Assembly: GCF_032854445.1 (NCBI RefSeq)
Contig: NC_088301.1
Span: 25,652,402 to 25,716,401 of the forward strand
From: Liolophura sinensis
Taxonomy: Eukaryota; Mollusca; Polyplacophora; Chitonida; Chitonidae
Direction of reading: 5' to 3'
Length of the DNA stretch: 64,000 bases
Position 1 is the stretch's first letter, and each line of letters starts with the position of its first letter. The position numbers and the translations under genes were made by a program. This document shows, one piece after another, positions 59,604 through 64,000 of the stretch. A model generated the notes under the pieces. That model did not search any database. It saw only the letters and a program-made list of their open reading frames with translations, and was not told the DNA's origin.

Positions 59604-62600
59604 GAGGCGGTGGAGGGGTTGCAATATGATTGTTTGTTTATGGTGTTTGAGTGATGGGTAAAAGATTTTAAGAATCACACTGACTGCGGTCAACACCCAC
59701 GATAATCCGGATAATCCACCTTAATCTCATTAACCCAGTCCTCCAGACACTCGAGTGAAATTAAGATAGGCACGAGCCGTTATTTCAAAAGCAGCTAGGC
59801 GAAATTAGAATGTCAGAGAAATGAAGTCAATTATGACAGTCATTTGTGTGTCGGCTTCCCGCGGACACGGGCTGCGTTTGTTAACATTCCGTCCTCTGTC
59901 GCCCCTGTCCATGAATGTCACCCCAAACTCTGACATTATGTTTATCTGTCTCAGCTCCACTCCCTCAAGTGTAGAATCATGTGAAACACACAGGCCTTCA
60001 GCTTTGACACCGCCATGTTGCCAGACCCCATCATAAAGGCACCATTCATCATTCGACCTCTTCACCCACCTTTACAACATAGAGCAATGAATTTGTCTGT
60101 ATTCATTTATTCTCTCGTGCAACTGGTATATGCTTTTAATTTCGAAGTCATTTTCGTAAGCGGTAGGTCCTGGGTTCAAACCCGAGCCTTGTTAACATTT
60201 TAAAACTGGCAATTATGATACAAATGTCGTTCTTAACATTTAGCGCTGTAAATTGGTGAGTTTTATTTTTATCATTTTTATTCATTCAATTCAGATTTAA
60301 TATGGTGATGGGAACAGCGTCTCTTTAAAGTTCAAACCATTAACACCTTGTACAAAGTGGTAAACGTCCAAGTATTCCTGTATTTATTTGTTTTAAACAT
60401 AACCGTAGATTTTATACATTTTAAAGCAATGATGATGTATGTAGTCACACAATTCAAAAAGTAATATAACAGTCAGTAATGTATTAACAGGCACTGAATT
60501 CGATCTCTCAACATCTCTTTTCTTAACCTTCCTCGATACAACCCTTCATGGCAAACTCTATCAAATGAACTCCGACAAATAAAACATTTCTGCCACAATA
60601 AGTGTTGAGAGTTATCATAATGGCTGACAGCTGTTTGCATTGTCTGGATATGGTGGGCGGACATTTGTTCCACATATTTTATTGGTTAGTGAGTTTGTGG
60701 AAGCAAGAGCAAGGAGTTTCAGCTATTTACACTTACACTGACAGCGTAGCTTTTTATAGCGTAGAAATAGAGGGCAGACCACACCATATTTTAAAAAACT
60801 TAACAACTGTACATCACAAAACTGTGAGTGATCTTTGTCTTTTTAGGTCTGACATCCGGGGATGCTGACGAGCCTTTGTTTCGAGCCGTTTTTCTCTGCC
60901 TCACCGCTGTGTGGGCATCACGTGGCCTGTACCACGTGGTCGACGCTAACTCCACTGTTCCTGTTGTGACAACGAGCGAGGGCTTGTTTCCAGGTTACGG
61001 CGCGTTTCTTTGCATTTTTGTGGTTTTCACTGGTCTTGCTTTAGTTCAGCGTTCTAAACACATAGCTATCTTGTCCTTCTGTTTGGCCTTAGCCTGCCTT
61101 TTTGAGATCGTTTCCTTTTGGCGACCCTTATCCAACGCCACCGGCGCTTATTACGTTCTGCTGGGCGCCATTTTGATCCAGAGCTTGTTTCGTTACATGA
61201 TCAAGCGCCGATCGGCATCTGACTCCGAAATTCCAGAGAGACTCCGCGACAATCAGGCGCTGTCCATAGACTACGTTGTTGTTGGTAATGCGATGAACGT
61301 CGTCTGTTCGGCGGTCTTTGCCAGTCATGTGACAGGCATCACTTCGTTTCCTAGTGACAGTTTCGCTTGGGTGTTGGTGCCGGGTCTCCTACAAACCATC
61401 TGTGGGGTCGTGTCTGTCAGACGTTCCGATGTCTATCACGGGTGTCACTTTTGTCTATATGGGGTCTTCTGGGCCGGCGTAGGGGTCACTTTGGCCATGG
61501 AGTTTTTCCGCGACACACGGACATCACCACTCATTGCCGTCTATATTTTCTTCATTGTCGTCTACCTTTGTGCTGGAATATTCTCAGCTACTAAAGAGCT
61601 GTTTGTTTCTTTCCAAAACATAGTGTTTTGTTTATTTTGCTTGGCTCTCTGTACTGATGGTTTATCTGGAAGGTTTCTTGGCGCGATGGGTTGGATCAAC
61701 TTCTTGTTGTCTCTGTACGGCTTAGCCGCTCAATTAACAAGGGTACTGAAATGTTCGGTCAAACTGCCTCTCGGCAGGCATTTATTCGAATCCAACAGAA
61801 TTCAACAAAACATGGTCGACAAAGTGAGGTGCTGCGCTTCTTGCATCTATGGAAAGTTGCAGGATCAATCCAAGCAGCCCGCGAACAAGATGTCGGGAGA
61901 CGTTATGTTAGGTTATTCAAAGTACGCTGATTTGGACATGATCGGTTTTTTCTGCAATGCGGTGGCAGGTTTAGCCATTCTCTGGCCGCCATCAGGAGGT
62001 AGTATATTTATTCTCCCCTGGGTTTTTGGTATTGGCGGATTTCTTCAACTCCTCGTCGGCTGCGTGTCATTCTCGCGGGGAAAAACTTTCGAAAGTTGCG
62101 CCTTCATTGTATTCAGTTGTCTTTGGTTAATCTGGGGGACAGCCAGGGGATTAGATTTCTACGAAGGAGAACAGTGTGTAGCTGTGTCAGTTGGGTGTAT
62201 CACCTTCCTTGTAGTCGGCATTTTACTTCTCTTGCTCTCAGCGGTTGTCAGTAAGGCCTGGTTCGTCACGACTCTCCTCTTTAACATGGTCTGTATCGCT
62301 TTCCTCGTGGACAGCCTTCAGGTGGAAGCCACCCACTCTTATGAAGTGGTTGTCATGATCATGTTTGCTGTGGTTTCGTTCTACTGTTTCACGGCATGCG
62401 CACTGAGATCTGTTACTGGTCGGCCATTACTTCCGCTGGGCTCACCAATCATCAACGTGAGCTATCTCCACGCTCATGGTGGCACCGCAATCTGGGCGAA
62501 CGCCAAGAGGGACACGGGCGTATCAAAAATTGCAGGTAAGCTGTTAGAGACAAAAAATGCTTTGTCTAGAGAAAGCAAAAATAGTTTAATAACATACTGA

Positions 62601-63954
62601 ATTGTGTGTTAATGAGAATGAGAATCTCTGACACTCAGATTGAATGCGAACTGGCAGTCTAGATCCAGTTGTACGAATGTCCTGCTTCGACGTCAGGGTT
62701 AAGGGAAAGTGATCAGTTCATCGCCAATTTGTAAATTCAAATATAACAGCAAACTGAAGTGCAAACATCTTTATTTTCAAGTGTCACCTAGTCGTCTAGA
62801 ACCACATACATGCTGTCATATAAATAAAACTAGAAAAGCAATGTCATCAAGTTATAAATCTTATTTATTTATTTATTTGATTGGTGTTTTACGCCATACT
62901 CAAGAATATTTCACTTATACGACGACGGCCAGCATTATGGTGGGTGGAAACCGGGCACAGCCCTGATGAAACCCAAGACCATCCGCAGGTTGCCGGAAAA
63001 CCTACCCAGATACGGTCGGAGAGACTAAATCTTAGATTGGCATATAATAGAAAAATGGCTGTGGGCTAGTCGTCTATAAAACAACTGAAGAGAAATAAAC
63101 GTAGAGCTGAAATGATGGACTTAACCACTTCGCGGCAGATTCTTATCCATCTTTCAATATCCTATCAATTTAATCTTCAATATAGCATTATCAAATGTTT
63201 CAAATGTGGGACTGCGGGGTACCTTGTTAACAGTGCTCTTCCTTGTTTCGTACAGACATCCTAAACCGCGGAGGGATATGTGGGATACCCTCAGACGTTG
63301 TCTACATCCTCGTGGCTGCCTGTAAACACCCAGAGGCTGTTGAGGTAAAACCAGACTTTAAAATTTAGGTTGGGTGGGGTTAGCCCTTGTATGTTTTCGG
63401 TTACCACAAACTGTCTGCGGTTCATGTCCAGACTTGTTTGGGGAAATCCATGTTAATTTGGAGTTTTAGACAAAGGTGTAAAAACACCATTAACTTGGTT
63501 GATTTTGTGGCATAATCTCAAAAGCACTCCAGATGACATACCTCTCAAAATGAGAAATAAACCCTAGTATCCAGTGATGTTTCCAGAGGAGAATCACTGA
63601 AAAGTAAACAGGAAAGATGTATTTTTCTTTGAAATTTTACAATCAGAATTGGTTCAGTGACGATATGTAATTACTCAGAATTTTGACTTTAAATACACTT
63701 GGCCAGAATGCCCTCTAAAAATGAAAACGGATACGACACTATAATTCCACCGAACGTTTCAAACATCCTATCAGTGTGCACTGTTTCTTTACAGAGAGCG
63801 TATAACACAAAGAAACAAGCGGAAGAGCGTCCTATGTCCATGTGGATCTCGAACCTGAAACAGATTGAGGCTGGTAGGGAGTTGTTCGGAGAGCTGACCT
63901 GGGCATTCATGAAGGAGGTCTGGCCATCCACCATTAGTCTGGTCGTCAACAAAG
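57993..63954 (+). CDS. Paralogous SatP-like protein with degraded YrdC domain (3' end beyond window)
   Basis: Exons: 57993-58182, 60847-62535, 63256-63344, 63795-63954, all GT-AG with matching phases; at least 710 residues, continuing past the window. The start MGEIHRLSA has a good context (ACAACATGG). The 1689-base exon encodes most of the membrane part with no intron, unlike the minus-strand paralog. The third unit, KYADLDMIGFFCNAVAG...GGFLQLLVGCVSFSRGKTFE...CAFIVFSCLWLIWG, is the clearest SatP-like repeat of the window (compare GGIAQIFAGLLEYKKGNTFG of SatP). First intron position and phase match the paralog. The YrdC part reads GGICGIPSDVVYILVAACKH, then NTKKQAEERPM and WPSTISLVV, so PTDTVY, KGRP and PGGIS are all altered. 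It is probably not an active threonylcarbamoyl-AMP synthase; this is inference. The last donor is at 63955. Confidence 0.85.
58540..58895. repeat. About 63-bp tandem repeat in first intron of the plus-strand gene
   Basis: Five to six copies of a unit around GTTATTCACTGTTATAGTAT, TTATTCAGTCACAGGTTAGT, TTTCTTTTTGTTACACTTCA. Outer copies are more diverged than the inner ones. Confidence 0.88.
58960..59232 (+). mobile_element. Diverged RUDI-like SINE
   Basis: Forward copy: two adjacent B-box-like pieces (GCTCGAATCCAGCTC and GGTTCGAATCCAGCTC), an altered core (CTCCGGTTTCCAACATACCC), then GGGAAATATCCTTGAGTACA, GCGCTAAACACCAATCATAT and an (AATA)n tail. The core differs from other copies, so it may be a subfamily. 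Confidence 0.65.
62858..63030 (-). mobile_element. RUDI-like SINE in intron of the plus-strand gene
   Basis: Reverse copy: (ATTT)n, TTGATTGGTGTTTTACGCCA, TACTCAAGAATATTTCACTT, GGCCAGCATTATGGTGGGTG, CCATCCGCAGGTTGCCGG, TACGGTCGGAGAGAC. Head missing. It lies in the intron before the exon at 63256. Confidence 0.88.
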
Positions 63955-64000
63955 GTAAAAGATCAATTAGTAACTAACTGTAGTGGAAGAAATGTGTGAT

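Noticed and set aside
60150-60190. tRNA-like T-arm (GGGTTCAAACCCG)
   Set aside because: No acceptor stem, D arm or anticodon arm can be formed upstream; most likely a SINE head fragment.

Overview
The window is animal nuclear DNA: AT-rich, with interrupted genes, GT-AG introns of about 0.1 to 12 kb, and many short interspersed repeats. The commonest repeat is a tRNA-headed SINE with a V-SINE-like core and an (AATA)n tail. That type (RUDI-like) is known to be widespread in molluscs, so a mollusc or close lophotrochozoan relative is the best guess. No rRNA gene, CRISPR array, operon or virus-like element was seen.

Left part (1-28.6 kb). After a gene-free, SINE-rich flank, two genes stand head to head with about 0.5 kb between their start codons. 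A TMEM244-like four-helix membrane protein (6 exons, 166 residues, 4456-8686, minus strand) diverges from a full-length ATAD2/ATAD2B-type chromatin ATPase (about 25 exons, about 1500 residues, 9204-28571, plus strand). I rebuilt both exon by exon with consistent splice phases. The only unresolved point is the 3' end of ATAD2 exon 2.

Middle (28.6-37 kb) is intergenic, with SINE pieces and a 41-bp minisatellite of about 1.6 kb.

Right part (37-64 kb) holds the most unusual biology: two divergent paralogous genes that each encode repeated membrane modules resembling the SatP/GPR1/FUN34/YaaH acetate-transporter family, joined to a C-terminal YrdC/Sua5 (threonylcarbamoyl-AMP synthase) domain. The minus-strand copy (37009-56335, 8 exons, 866 residues) is complete and keeps the YrdC motifs. 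The plus-strand copy (57993 to beyond the window) has a visibly degraded YrdC domain. In the minus-strand copy, the end of exon 3 with its 5' splice site has been tandemly copied seven times in two unit sizes. Other introns carry 52-bp, 19-bp and 32-bp arrays, and at least three SINE copies lie inside tandem arrays.
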